Shown in pieces: positions 7,194 to 14,888 of a stretch of 64,000 nt of DNA. The DNA is from Desulfobacteraceae bacterium (GTDB taxonomy: Bacteria; Desulfobacterota; Desulfobacteria; Desulfobacterales; UBA5852), in NCBI GenBank assembly GCA_014237395.1, contig JABZFP010000030.1, forward strand, positions 868,001-932,000, in the 5' to 3' direction. The position numbers and the translations under genes were made by a program. The notes beneath the pieces are model-generated. The model did no database searches and was not told the DNA's origin. It saw only the letters and a program-made list of their open reading frames with translations. The stretch's first letter is position 1. Every line of letters starts with the position of its first letter.

Positions 7194-9514
7194 ATACGAC
7201 GGTGCCGAACAAAGACGGAAAGGCCATGTCGAACGTCATGACACAGACGCTCATCGATCACATCGGGCAAACCCCTCTGGTGGAAATCCGACATCTCAAT
7301 CCCAATCCGGCGGTCCGTATCCTGGCCAAACTGGAATATATGAACCCGGGGGGATCGATCAAGGATCGTGCGGCGCTGTATATGATCGAAGCCGGTGAAA
7401 AGAGTGGTGAGCTCACCCCGGAAAAAACCGTGATCGAAGCCACCAGCGGGAATACGGGCATCGGACTGGCCCTAGTATGCGCGGTCAAAGGCTATCGCCT
7501 GCTGCTGGCCATGTCCGAATCCGCCAGCGTCGAGCGGCAGAAAATTCTGCGGGCCCGGGGCGCGGACATCCTCTTGACGCCGGGACATCTCGGCACCGAC
7601 GGGGCGATCGAGGAGGTCTATCGGTTGGTGCGGGAAAATCCAGATCACTATTTTATGACCGACCAGTTCAACAATCCGGCCAACTACCTGGCCCACCAGG
7701 AGGGGACTTCCGCCGAGATCTGGCAGCAAACCCAAGGGCAGGTCAGCCATCTGGTGGCCACCCTGGGCACCTGCGGCACGGTCATGGGGCTATCCATGGG
7801 ATTGAAGGCCTTCAATCCCGCCATTCAGATTATTGCGGTCGAGCCCTATATGGGACACAAGCTGCAGGGGCTCAAAAACCTGAAAGAATCCTATTGTCCG
7901 GAGATCTTCGACAAAAGCCGCCTGGACGAGAAAATCAATATCGACGATGAGGAAGCCTTCGAGACCACCCGTCGTTTAGCCCGCGAAGAGGGGCTCTTCG
8001 TCGGCATGAGCAGTGGCGCCGCTGTGGCCGTTGCCCTGCGCAAAGCCCGCGCGCTGACCGAGGGAACCCTGGTGGTCATTTTGCCGGATGGCGGTGAGCG
8101 CTATCTCAGCACCCCGTTGTTCACGGCCCCGGAAAAAGCCGACATCCGGTTGTTCGACACCATGAAACGCCGCAAACGGGTGCTGGAGACCTTGCAGCCG
8201 GGAAAAGTCAGCATCTATTCCTGCGGCCCGACCGCCTATGCCCGTCTCCATCTGGGCCAGTGCCGACGCTACGTCTTTGCGGATCTGCTGAGCCGCTACC
8301 TGCGCTATCGGGGCTATGAAGTACGTCATCTGGTCAACATTACCGACCTGGACGACCGCACGATCCAGGGTTCCGAGAAAGCCGGTCAACGCCTGGAAGA
8401 TTTTACCCGGGGCCATATTGACGCTTTCAAGGAAGACATGGCCTGCCTGGGCATTCAGCCGGCGGACGATTACCCGCTGGCCAGCGAGCATGTGGACGAT
8501 ATGGTGCAGCTGGCCCGCAAGCTGGTGCAGAAGGGCTTCGCCTACGACAAGCTGCGGTCGCTTTATTTCGACATTTCGCGCCTGCCGGCCTACGGTCGGC
8601 TGTCGGGGATCGACCTGGAGAAAATCCGACTCGGGCACACCGTCGACCTGGACGAGTACGAGAAGGACAACCCGCGGGATTTTACGCTCCTCAAGCGCGC
8701 CCGGCTGTCGGAATTGAAGCGCGGTCTTTTCACCAAGACCGAGTGGGGCAATGTCCGGCCGTCATGGCATATCCAGTGCGTGGCCATGGCCACCAAGTAT
8801 CTGGGCGAGACCATCGACATTCATACCGGCGGCCGGGAGCTGGTTTTCCCCCATCATGAGAACGAGATCGCCATCGCCGCCGCCATCAGTGGCAAACCCC
8901 TGGCGAATTACTGGCTCCATTGCGACGGCGTCCGGATGGATGATCAGGCGGCGCCGGGCGATGCGCTGCCGTTGACCCTGAAAGATCTGGTGCAGGAGGG
9001 GTTTTCCGGGCGGGCGATTCGCTTCTGGCTGCTGGCGACGCACTACCGGAAGAGCGCGACCTATTCAACGGCGCGGTTGACCACCATGGAGCAGTCCCTC
9101 AAGCGTCTGGACGCCTGTATCAAAAGCTTGCGCGATGTGCGTGACGGCCCGTCATACCCGGATCTGAACCAGCTGCGCTATGACATTCGCAATGGGTTTA
9201 CCCAGGCCATGAATGACGATCTCAATATTTCCGCCGCTTTGGCGGCCGTGTTTGCCATTGTGCGCCGGGTCAATCGATTGGTGCAGGAAGAGCGCCTGAG
9301 CCGGGACGATGCCGCGCAGCTGATTGACGCCTTCCGCAACGTGGATCAGGTTTTGCAGATTTTCGATTTCGAACCGCCCCTGCCGTCGGACGACGTGGCG
9401 GCCCTGATCGCGGCGCGCGATGCGGCCCGTGCCGCCAAAGACTGGGAAACGGCCGATCGTTTGCGTGAGGAGTTGCGCGCACGCGGCGTGACGGTGAAGG
9501 ATGAGAAATTATGA
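7190..9514 (+). CDS. Cysteine synthase fused to cysteinyl-tRNA synthetase-like protein (degenerate KMSKS)
   Basis: A 774-residue two-enzyme fusion. Residues ~15-320 are a PLP-dependent O-acetylserine sulfhydrylase (GGSIKDR with the PLP lysine near 58; TSGNTG substrate loop; GTCGTVMG phosphate cup; final LPDGGERYLST). Residues ~323-774 align along their length with class I CysRS. The zinc-site blocks are intact: CGPTAYA (Cys345), WHIQC and GGRELVFPHHENE. The HIGH motif reads HLGQ (354-357). The KMSKS loop is absent: where DGEKMSKSLGN is expected, the protein has MDDQAAPGDAL (583-593). The anticodon-side helical domain is present. The frame is unbroken and the gene sits between tmk and an unknown gene with 4-nt overlaps on both sides. 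Family identity is sure; whether it still charges tRNA-Cys is open. Confidence 0.85.
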   Translation: MNTTVPNKDGKAMSNVMTQTLIDHIGQTPLVEIRHLNPNPAVRILAKLEYMNPGGSIKDRAALYMIEAGEKSGELTPEKTVIEATSGNTGIGLALVCAVKGYRLLLAMSESASVERQKILRARGADILLTPGHLGTDGAIEEVYRLVRENPDHYFMTDQFNNPANYLAHQEGTSAEIWQQTQGQVSHLVATLGTCGTVMGLSMGLKAFNPAIQIIAVEPYMGHKLQGLKNLKESYCPEIFDKSRLDEKINIDDEEAFETTRRLAREEGLFVGMSSGAAVAVALRKARALTEGTLVVILPDGGERYLSTPLFTAPEKADIRLFDTMKRRKRVLETLQPGKVSIYSCGPTAYARLHLGQCRRYVFADLLSRYLRYRGYEVRHLVNITDLDDRTIQGSEKAGQRLEDFTRGHIDAFKEDMACLGIQPADDYPLASEHVDDMVQLARKLVQKGFAYDKLRSLYFDISRLPAYGRLSGIDLEKIRLGHTVDLDEYEKDNPRDFTLLKRARLSELKRGLFTKTEWGNVRPSWHIQCVAMATKYLGETIDIHTGGRELVFPHHENEIAIAAAISGKPLANYWLHCDGVRMDDQAAPGDALPLTLKDLVQEGFSGRAIRFWLLATHYRKSATYSTARLTTMEQSLKRLDACIKSLRDVRDGPSYPDLNQLRYDIRNGFTQAMNDDLNISAALAAVFAIVRRVNRLVQEERLSRDDAAQLIDAFRNVDQVLQIFDFEPPLPSDDVAALIAARDAARAAKDWETADRLREELRARGVTVKDEKL

Positions 9515-10533
9515 AAACGATTTATTTCCCTTACACGACCATTGATCCGCGGCAGGCCGAACAAACGGCTGCGATTTGGGGCCCGGTGACGGTTCTTCAA
9601 GCATCGCCGGAGACCTGTCTGCCGGAGGTGGCCGCGCTGCAGGCCGCGGGCATCATCGAGACGGTTTTTCCCCCTACCGATCCATCCCTATCGGTGACGG
9701 CGGTTTTGCAGGAGTTCAAACAGTGGGCTGCCCGGCACGCCGGCGGCGACCTTGCGGCGATGATGGAACAGGGACAGGGCATTCCTTTTTTTAACAGTCA
9801 GTCCTCGGCCCAGATTGTTTCCCAGATTCGCAAGGGCGGACCGACTCCGGCGGAAAATCCGGTTGCCGATTTTCGTGAAACCGTTTTTCAGGCCCAACTG
9901 CTTCTTGCCATGGCCCAGGAATTCGATCTTCAGCAAGCGGCCCTGGCACGTGATATCGAAGCACTGACGGTGAAGGGAAACGAGATGATGGCCATGCTCA
10001 AAGGGGAAGATGAACCTGATCCGGTCAAACCGTCCCATGCATCGTTGGAGGCCGGTTCGGATACCATGGTTCCCTTGCGCCTGAAAGCCTGGGCCCGTGC
10101 CATGGCGGCGGTGGAAGCCATGCAACGTCGCGTCAAGAACGGGACCGATATGCTTTTCCTGACGGCCGGTCAAGGCGTATTGGCGCAGATCCGGGAGCTG
10201 TTCCCGCGAGCCCAAACGCGGCCTTGGCGGAACCCCTTGCCGGACAAGGGGGGGCGGCCGGAAGTCGCGCACCTGCCCGTCTGGCTGGCCGGTCCGCTGA
10301 TCCGCTATGCGGAACAGGCATCCGAAGAAAATGGCGGCTGGTCTTCTAGTTTGGAACTGATTGAAATTCCTCACCTGTCGGTCGAAGGGCTTTTAAACCG
10401 TCTGGCGGGTCATGCCGATCGGGCGGATTCAGATGGTTCAGGGGCGGCGGCGACCGAATCCTGCTGGATTGGGGGCCTCCTCGTGGCCGGCCATGGCAGC
10501 AGGGATGGGTTGCTGCGTAAGCACATATCATAA
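9511..10533 (+). CDS. Conserved-looking hypothetical protein
   Basis: 340 residues with no motif I can assign. It starts at ATG 9511, overlapping the upstream fusion gene by 4 nt, so it is probably translated as part of the tmk operon. The N-terminus (MKTIYFPYTTIDPRQAEQTA) looks like a compact alpha/beta start. The middle (about 120-240) is alanine- and glutamine-rich and probably helical, with MAQEFDLQQAALARDIEAL and MAAVEAMQRRVKNG. No signal peptide or membrane segment is seen, so it is presumably cytoplasmic. Codon use looks like the neighbours'. Its position beside nucleotide and translation genes is the only functional hint. Confidence 0.7.
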   Translation: MKTIYFPYTTIDPRQAEQTAAIWGPVTVLQASPETCLPEVAALQAAGIIETVFPPTDPSLSVTAVLQEFKQWAARHAGGDLAAMMEQGQGIPFFNSQSSAQIVSQIRKGGPTPAENPVADFRETVFQAQLLLAMAQEFDLQQAALARDIEALTVKGNEMMAMLKGEDEPDPVKPSHASLEAGSDTMVPLRLKAWARAMAAVEAMQRRVKNGTDMLFLTAGQGVLAQIRELFPRAQTRPWRNPLPDKGGRPEVAHLPVWLAGPLIRYAEQASEENGGWSSSLELIEIPHLSVEGLLNRLAGHADRADSDGSGAAATESCWIGGLLVAGHGSRDGLLRKHIS

Positions 10534-10605
10534 CTATCTGAAATATTATAAAAAAATACGATATAAAAATGATGCTGGCGGCGGTTTAAAAAATACGTAG
10601 AAAGC

Positions 10606-10632
10606 TTGACTCACCTATCCAATTGGTATAAG
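10606..10632 (+). promoter_or_regulatory. Possible sigma-70 promoter of the ferredoxin gene
   Basis: TTGACT at 10606-10611 and TATAAG at 10627-10632 are separated by 15 bp, shorter than the ideal 17. They lie in an AT-rich gap about 70 bp before the ferredoxin start. This is a candidate only. Confidence 0.3.
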
Positions 10633-10701
10633 GACTTCCACGATAAAGATATCAACGGCATGCAAGTGCCATGGCGACTATCCTTGAAAGGAGGCTTGTA
10701 G

Positions 10702-10890
10702 ATGGCTTTTAACCCGATTGTTGATGAAGACAAATGCGAAGGCTGCGAAGAATGTGTGGATGTGTGCCCGGTGGAAGTGTTCGAAATGAAAGACGGCAAA
10801 TCCGTTCCGGTAAACGCGGAAGAGTGCCTGGGCTGTGAAAGCTGCGTGGAAGTATGTGAAGCCGACGCTATTACCATCGAAGAAACCTGA
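10702..10890 (+). CDS. 2x[4Fe-4S] ferredoxin
   Basis: A 62-residue bacterial ferredoxin, a soluble low-potential electron carrier. Two cluster motifs are plain: CEGCEECVDVCPVEVF (about residues 13-28) and CLGCESCVEVCEADAI (about 43-58), each CxxCxxC...C with a distal cysteine. The second lacks the usual CP proline, having CEAD. The protein is acidic, as expected for docking to redox enzymes. GAAAGGAGG lies before ATG 10702. The gene seems monocistronic: it has its own upstream gap and a strong terminator 18 nt after the stop. It could accept electrons from the aldehyde:ferredoxin oxidoreductase at 43.1 kb, though nothing in the sequence proves that pairing. Confidence 0.93.
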   Translation: MAFNPIVDEDKCEGCEECVDVCPVEVFEMKDGKSVPVNAEECLGCESCVEVCEADAITIEET

Positions 10891-10907
10891 TTCGAACGAC
10901 TTTTCTT

Positions 10908-10948
10908 CAAAGCCCCGATCCCGGTCACGGGATTCGGGGCTTTTTTTG
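10908..10948 (+). terminator. Rho-independent terminator after the ferredoxin gene
   Basis: AAAGCCCCGATCCCG pairs with CGGGATTCGGGGCTTT (one bulge) around a short loop and is followed by a run of T. Position and structure are classical for an intrinsic terminator. Confidence 0.9.
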
Positions 10949-10982
10949 TGGGCCCGCTTTGGGTGGCGTGCCGGAAACAGAA

Positions 10983-11016
10983 ACCCCCCTGAAACATGGT
11001 GCCATTCCAGGGGGGT
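10983..11016 (-). terminator. Terminator-like hairpin for the vWA-OmpA gene
   Basis: ACCCCCCTG (10983-) and CAGGGGGGT (11008-11016) form a GC-rich stem. On the minus strand it is followed by a T-rich stretch (TTTCTGTTT) and lies 66 nt past the stop of the OmpA-family gene. Confidence 0.6.
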
Positions 11017-11081
11017 AAGGAGAATATAAGCCGCGGGCTGACCGTCTGATCAGCGCGCGGCTGGAGTCGTCATCTACAGAT

Positions 11082-12197
11082 TTAGTTCATGGGGACCAAC
11101 TCAACGCGGCGGTTTTTAGCCCGGTTGGTCTCCGAGTCGTTCGGGAAGCGCGGACGGTCTTCGCCATAACCACGAGCCGTCAGGCGATCGGCGGCCACAC
11201 CCTGGCTGACCAGGTAGTCCTTGATCGCGTTGGCGCGCTTGTCGGAAAGACTGCGGTTGTAGGCGGCATCACCCAGATCACAGGTATGCCCCTGGACTTC
11301 CACCCGGATCTGCGGGTTTTCCTTCAGGATCTTGATGTCGTTCTGGAGGATGTCCTTGGCGTCCTGACGCACCACGGCCTTGTTCAGGTCGAAATTGACA
11401 CCGCTCAGAATCCAGGAGATCTTCGGCTGAGGCACCGGCAGCGGGGCCGGCTTGGCAACCGGTTTGGCCGGGGCTTTTTCCAGGAAGACCTTTTCCACAA
11501 AGGCTGCCATGGCATCGGCCGAGGCCAATTCGTCGGCACTGGTGGCCATGCCGCAGGCACTGGTGGCGGCGATGTCGCTCATTAGCTTGCGGCCCTTGTC
11601 CGTGTTGCCCACGAAAACCGTGTACAGGCAGGCCCGATCGCCGAACTGCTCTTTCAGGGCATTGGCGGCATCCAGCGCAGCAGTCGTGGTGGTGTTCTCT
11701 TCACCGTCGCCGAAGACGATGATGGCGATATCACCGCTGGCGTCCTTGAGCAGCGTACCGGCCTCGGTCAGGCCCAACCCCATAGGGGTCGTCCCGGCAG
11801 GGCTGGACACGCGTCCCAAACTCTCGGCCAGACCGTCCTGGGTGTAGTCGGTCATGCCGTAAACGGTCGTCACCGGCGCCTTACCGAGCCCGAATGCCGT
11901 CATGCCACCCTGAATGGGCAGCGCCGGCATGGTCTTGTTCATGCGGTCGACCAGATCCTTGGCCACGGCAAACTTGGAATTGCCCGTGTTGAGGGATCCT
12001 TTGTAAGGCTCGGCCATCGAAGAAGAACCGTCAAAAACCACCACAAAATTTTCAGGCTTGGCCACATAGTCACCGGAACTGACTTTGCCGTCCAGGCTCT
12101 GGGGGGAAAACGGGGCCATGGGCGGCGCGGTGGCGCAACTGGCCATCAGCAATACCAACCCGACAATGAGTCCACCTTTCACTAACGTTTTGTTCAT
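11082..12197 (-). CDS. OmpA-family lipoprotein with von Willebrand A domain
   Basis: 371 residues, predicted envelope lipoprotein. The signal peptide ends in the lipobox LMAS-C (Cys21). A vWA domain follows (about 45-240) with a MIDAS-like DGSSSM motif, the threonine-rich PAGTTPMGLGL segment and FGDGEENTTTT. A proline/alanine linker (APAKPVAKPAPLPVPQP) leads to a C-terminal OmpA-like peptidoglycan-binding domain (about 265-371: VNFDLNKAVVRQDAKDIL, VQGHTCDLGDAAYN, LSDKRANAIKDYLV, NRAKNRRVELV). It probably tethers the outer membrane to the wall while the vWA part binds a protein or metal-dependent ligand. It is single, flanked by a long upstream gap and a downstream hairpin. Confidence 0.85.
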   Translation of the reverse strand: MNKTLVKGGLIVGLVLLMASCATAPPMAPFSPQSLDGKVSSGDYVAKPENFVVVFDGSSSMAEPYKGSLNTGNSKFAVAKDLVDRMNKTMPALPIQGGMTAFGLGKAPVTTVYGMTDYTQDGLAESLGRVSSPAGTTPMGLGLTEAGTLLKDASGDIAIIVFGDGEENTTTTAALDAANALKEQFGDRACLYTVFVGNTDKGRKLMSDIAATSACGMATSADELASADAMAAFVEKVFLEKAPAKPVAKPAPLPVPQPKISWILSGVNFDLNKAVVRQDAKDILQNDIKILKENPQIRVEVQGHTCDLGDAAYNRSLSDKRANAIKDYLVSQGVAADRLTARGYGEDRPRFPNDSETNRAKNRRVELVPMN

Positions 12198-12793
12198 AAC
12201 CTCACCTCGTCTTTTTGCTTGGTTTAAAGTTGGGAAGATCGGACTGGCATCTTCACACCATTTAGCGCAAACCCACCCGGACCGGGAAGATCGCTGCTTT
12301 TATATGCGTTCGGTATCGGCAAGTGGATCATGAGGCCCGTTTGCGATGACCGATACGTCAATGATTTTTTATGGAACTGGTTGCCTGTTTTGTGGAAAAT
12401 GCATGGCTGGTGTGACTTCTAGTATGGTTTAAGCCATAGCACACATCAATTTGACTTATCAAGCATCAATTAGTCCAAACAATAATAATGGCGGGATTGA
12501 TGTCAAGCCGCGTTTGCTAAGGTTTTTTTGCCTGGCGATAATGGCCTGATGGCTAAATTGACTTTGGTGAATGATATGGGTGAGAAATCATGTCGACCCG
12601 AGGGGGGCGATCCGGCTTTCGATTCACCCCACTGGGTTTCCGGGCAGGGTGTCCCGGCGGATGAAGAGCGCTGGCCAACGGTATCACGTCTTTGTGAACC
12701 TTGATCCCAGGCGGTTCTACGGTATCGTGGCCGTGATACCCGTCCGTGATCATATCTTGCCCGGTTCCTTATTATATGGTAGATTCGGCCGCC
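12198..12793. other. Long divergent intergenic region
   Basis: About 600 bp between the OmpA lipoprotein gene and the small protein before RNase J. The part 12340-12500 is AT-rich and probably holds promoters. A 51-codon plus-strand ORF (12549-12704, MAKLTLVNDMGEK...) and a 99-codon minus-strand ORF overlap here; neither shows family features, and I do not call them. Confidence 0.5.
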
Positions 12794-13126
12794 ATGAAAC
12801 AATATGTCATAGACGAACTAAAGCCGCAGGAAAGCGACGCCATTGGCGACTATTTGGCGCAGCATGCCCAACCGGCCGGTGTTGACGGATTGTACTGGCT
12901 GCCGATCGCGGATGACTTGCTGTCGTCGGAACAGAAGGCCCATGGCGACTGCCAGCCATTCGCTTTTGCGCTCGAGCTGCTGCGGGACCGCCTGGTCTGC
13001 GAGCTATTGGTGCGAACACGCAGCCGCGTTCGCTGCAGTTGCATCGCATACGCGAATCACAAGCAGCGTGAATGGTTGATCGAAACCATTGACGCCATCC
13101 TCAATAAACTGGGTATCAACGTCTGA
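12794..13126 (+). CDS. Small conserved-looking hypothetical protein upstream of rnj
   Basis: 110 residues from ATG 12794 (MKQYVIDELKPQESDAIGDYL); ATG 12776 is an alternative start adding six residues. No domain is recognised. The middle reads YWLPIADDLLSSEQKAHGDCQPFAFALELL and the end is a basic/helical stretch HKQREWLIETIDAILNKLGINV. The shape recalls small cytosolic alpha/beta proteins found next to RNase J in Desulfobacterota, but that is a weak recollection. The stop is 11 nt before the RNase J start, so the two are probably cotranscribed. Confidence 0.6.
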   Translation: MKQYVIDELKPQESDAIGDYLAQHAQPAGVDGLYWLPIADDLLSSEQKAHGDCQPFAFALELLRDRLVCELLVRTRSRVRCSCIAYANHKQREWLIETIDAILNKLGINV

Positions 13127-13137
13127 CAGCGGGATCC

Positions 13138-14787
13138 ATGCTGAAAATTATTCCCCTTGGCGGTCTGGGTGAAATCGGCCTCAACATGATGGTGTTCGAG
13201 TACCGGGGCACGTTATTCATTGTGGACTGCGGTCTCATGTTCCCCGAGGATTACATGCTGGGTGTGGATTTTGTCATCCCGGACATGGATTATATCCGCA
13301 CGAACCGCGAAAAAGTAGCGGCCATCGTTCTGACCCACGCGCATGAAGACCACATTGGCGCCTTGCCCTTCCTGCTGCGCATCGTGAATGCACCGGTTTT
13401 CGGCACCCCCTTTACCCTGGGCGTGGTGCGAAACAAGCTGGAGGAATTCGGGCTGGCCCAGTCGGCCCGGCTGCATGAAATTCAGGCGGGTGGGCGGATC
13501 AAGCTGGGGGAGTTTCAACTCGAGTTCATTCGCGTCCGCCACAGCGTGGTGGACGGTGTCGGGCTGGCCATCGAAACCCCTTTAGGGACGATCATTCATA
13601 CCGGTGATTTCAAGATCAGCCACAGCAACCGCGATGGTATGGCCACCGATGTGAACCGTTTTGCCATGTACGGCCAGAAGGGGACCCTGGCGCTGCTGTC
13701 GGATTCCACCAACGTCGAAAAGGAGGGGTATACCATTTCGGCCGAGGTCATCGGCGCCGCTCTGGCGCGGGTGACCGAAGGGCGCAAGGGCCGGATCATT
13801 GTGGCGCTCTTTGCGTCCAACATCACCCGTATTCAACAAATCGTCAATATAGCACGGTCGCGGGAAAAGAAGATTGTCTTCAACGGAAGAAGTATCGAGG
13901 TCTCCGTCAAGTTGGCCAAAGCACTCGGGTATCTCCAGATTCCTGCTGAAATGGAGATCGATATCGATGATATCGGATACTATCCGGATGATGAAATAAT
14001 CCTGGTCACGACGGGCAGCCAGGGCGAACCCATGTCGGTCCTGGCCCGCATGGCGGCCGGTACACACAAACACATTAAAATACGTAAAGAAGACACGATT
14101 ATCCTTTCATCTAAATTTATTCCCGGCAACGAACGGGCCATCGCCGGTATCATCAACCGGCTATACCGTCTCGGGGCGGACGTCATCTACGAAAAAATTT
14201 CCGAAATACACGTCAGTGGCCATGCGTTCCAGGAAGAACTGAAATTAATGATCAACCTGACCAAGCCCCGATACTTTATCCCCATTCATGGTGAGTATCG
14301 TCATTTGACCCTGCACACCCGTCTGGCCCAGGAAGTCGGCATTCCGCCCGAGCGGATTCTTTTGGCGGAGAATGGCCAGGTGATCGAGTTCAACGAGAAG
14401 GGCGGGCGTCTCCGCGAGCGGGTGGGGACCGGCCGGGTCCTGATTGACGGCAAGGGGGTCGGCGATGTCGGCCGGAGCGTGCTCAAAGAACGCCGCAACC
14501 TTTCCGAGCACGGCCTGGTGGTCGTGGCCATGGCGTTGGATGAGGATACCGGTACGGTGGTTTATGGGCCTGAGATCTTCTCCCGGGGATTTGTCTTCGA
14601 GATGGAAACCGGCCATCTGCTGGACGATGCGGTTTGCGTCGTTCTGGAAGTCGTGGAAGATATCAGCCCGGAAACACACAATCGGGCGGCCCGCATTCGA
14701 GCCCGGCTGCAGACCGTCCTGAAACAGTACTTTTTCTTTACGATTGCGCGGCGACCCGTTATCGTCCCGATTATTATCGAAGTCTGA
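13138..14787 (+). CDS. rnj: Ribonuclease J
   Basis: Beta-CASP metallo-beta-lactamase RNase with 5'-3' exo- and endonuclease activity on mRNA and rRNA. The zinc motif HAHEDHIGALP is near residues 66-76, followed by RVRHSVVDGVGLAIETPLG, HTGDFK, and the beta-CASP signatures LLSDSTNVEKEG and TTGSQGEPMSVLARMA. The conserved HVSGHA...FIPIHGEYRHL block appears at about 360-390. The C-terminal domain completes 549 residues, close to the usual ~555. It starts 11 nt after the small protein gene. In lineages without RNase E this enzyme takes a central part in RNA decay; whether RNase E is absent cannot be judged here. Confidence 0.93.
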   Translation: MLKIIPLGGLGEIGLNMMVFEYRGTLFIVDCGLMFPEDYMLGVDFVIPDMDYIRTNREKVAAIVLTHAHEDHIGALPFLLRIVNAPVFGTPFTLGVVRNKLEEFGLAQSARLHEIQAGGRIKLGEFQLEFIRVRHSVVDGVGLAIETPLGTIIHTGDFKISHSNRDGMATDVNRFAMYGQKGTLALLSDSTNVEKEGYTISAEVIGAALARVTEGRKGRIIVALFASNITRIQQIVNIARSREKKIVFNGRSIEVSVKLAKALGYLQIPAEMEIDIDDIGYYPDDEIILVTTGSQGEPMSVLARMAAGTHKHIKIRKEDTIILSSKFIPGNERAIAGIINRLYRLGADVIYEKISEIHVSGHAFQEELKLMINLTKPRYFIPIHGEYRHLTLHTRLAQEVGIPPERILLAENGQVIEFNEKGGRLRERVGTGRVLIDGKGVGDVGRSVLKERRNLSEHGLVVVAMALDEDTGTVVYGPEIFSRGFVFEMETGHLLDDAVCVVLEVVEDISPETHNRAARIRARLQTVLKQYFFFTIARRPVIVPIIIEV

Positions 14788-14888
14788 CGGGCGTTCAATC
14801 AAAGCGCCGCGCGCAGGGAGGCATTGCGCATCCCTTGGCCGACGATCACGCGCAAGACCGTGGCCGGCAGGGATGCAAGGAATTCATT

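Noticed and set aside
12503..12802. 99-codon minus-strand ORF before the rnj operon
   Set aside because: Arginine-rich, no ribosome site, overlaps the likely promoter region; looks like a chance frame.
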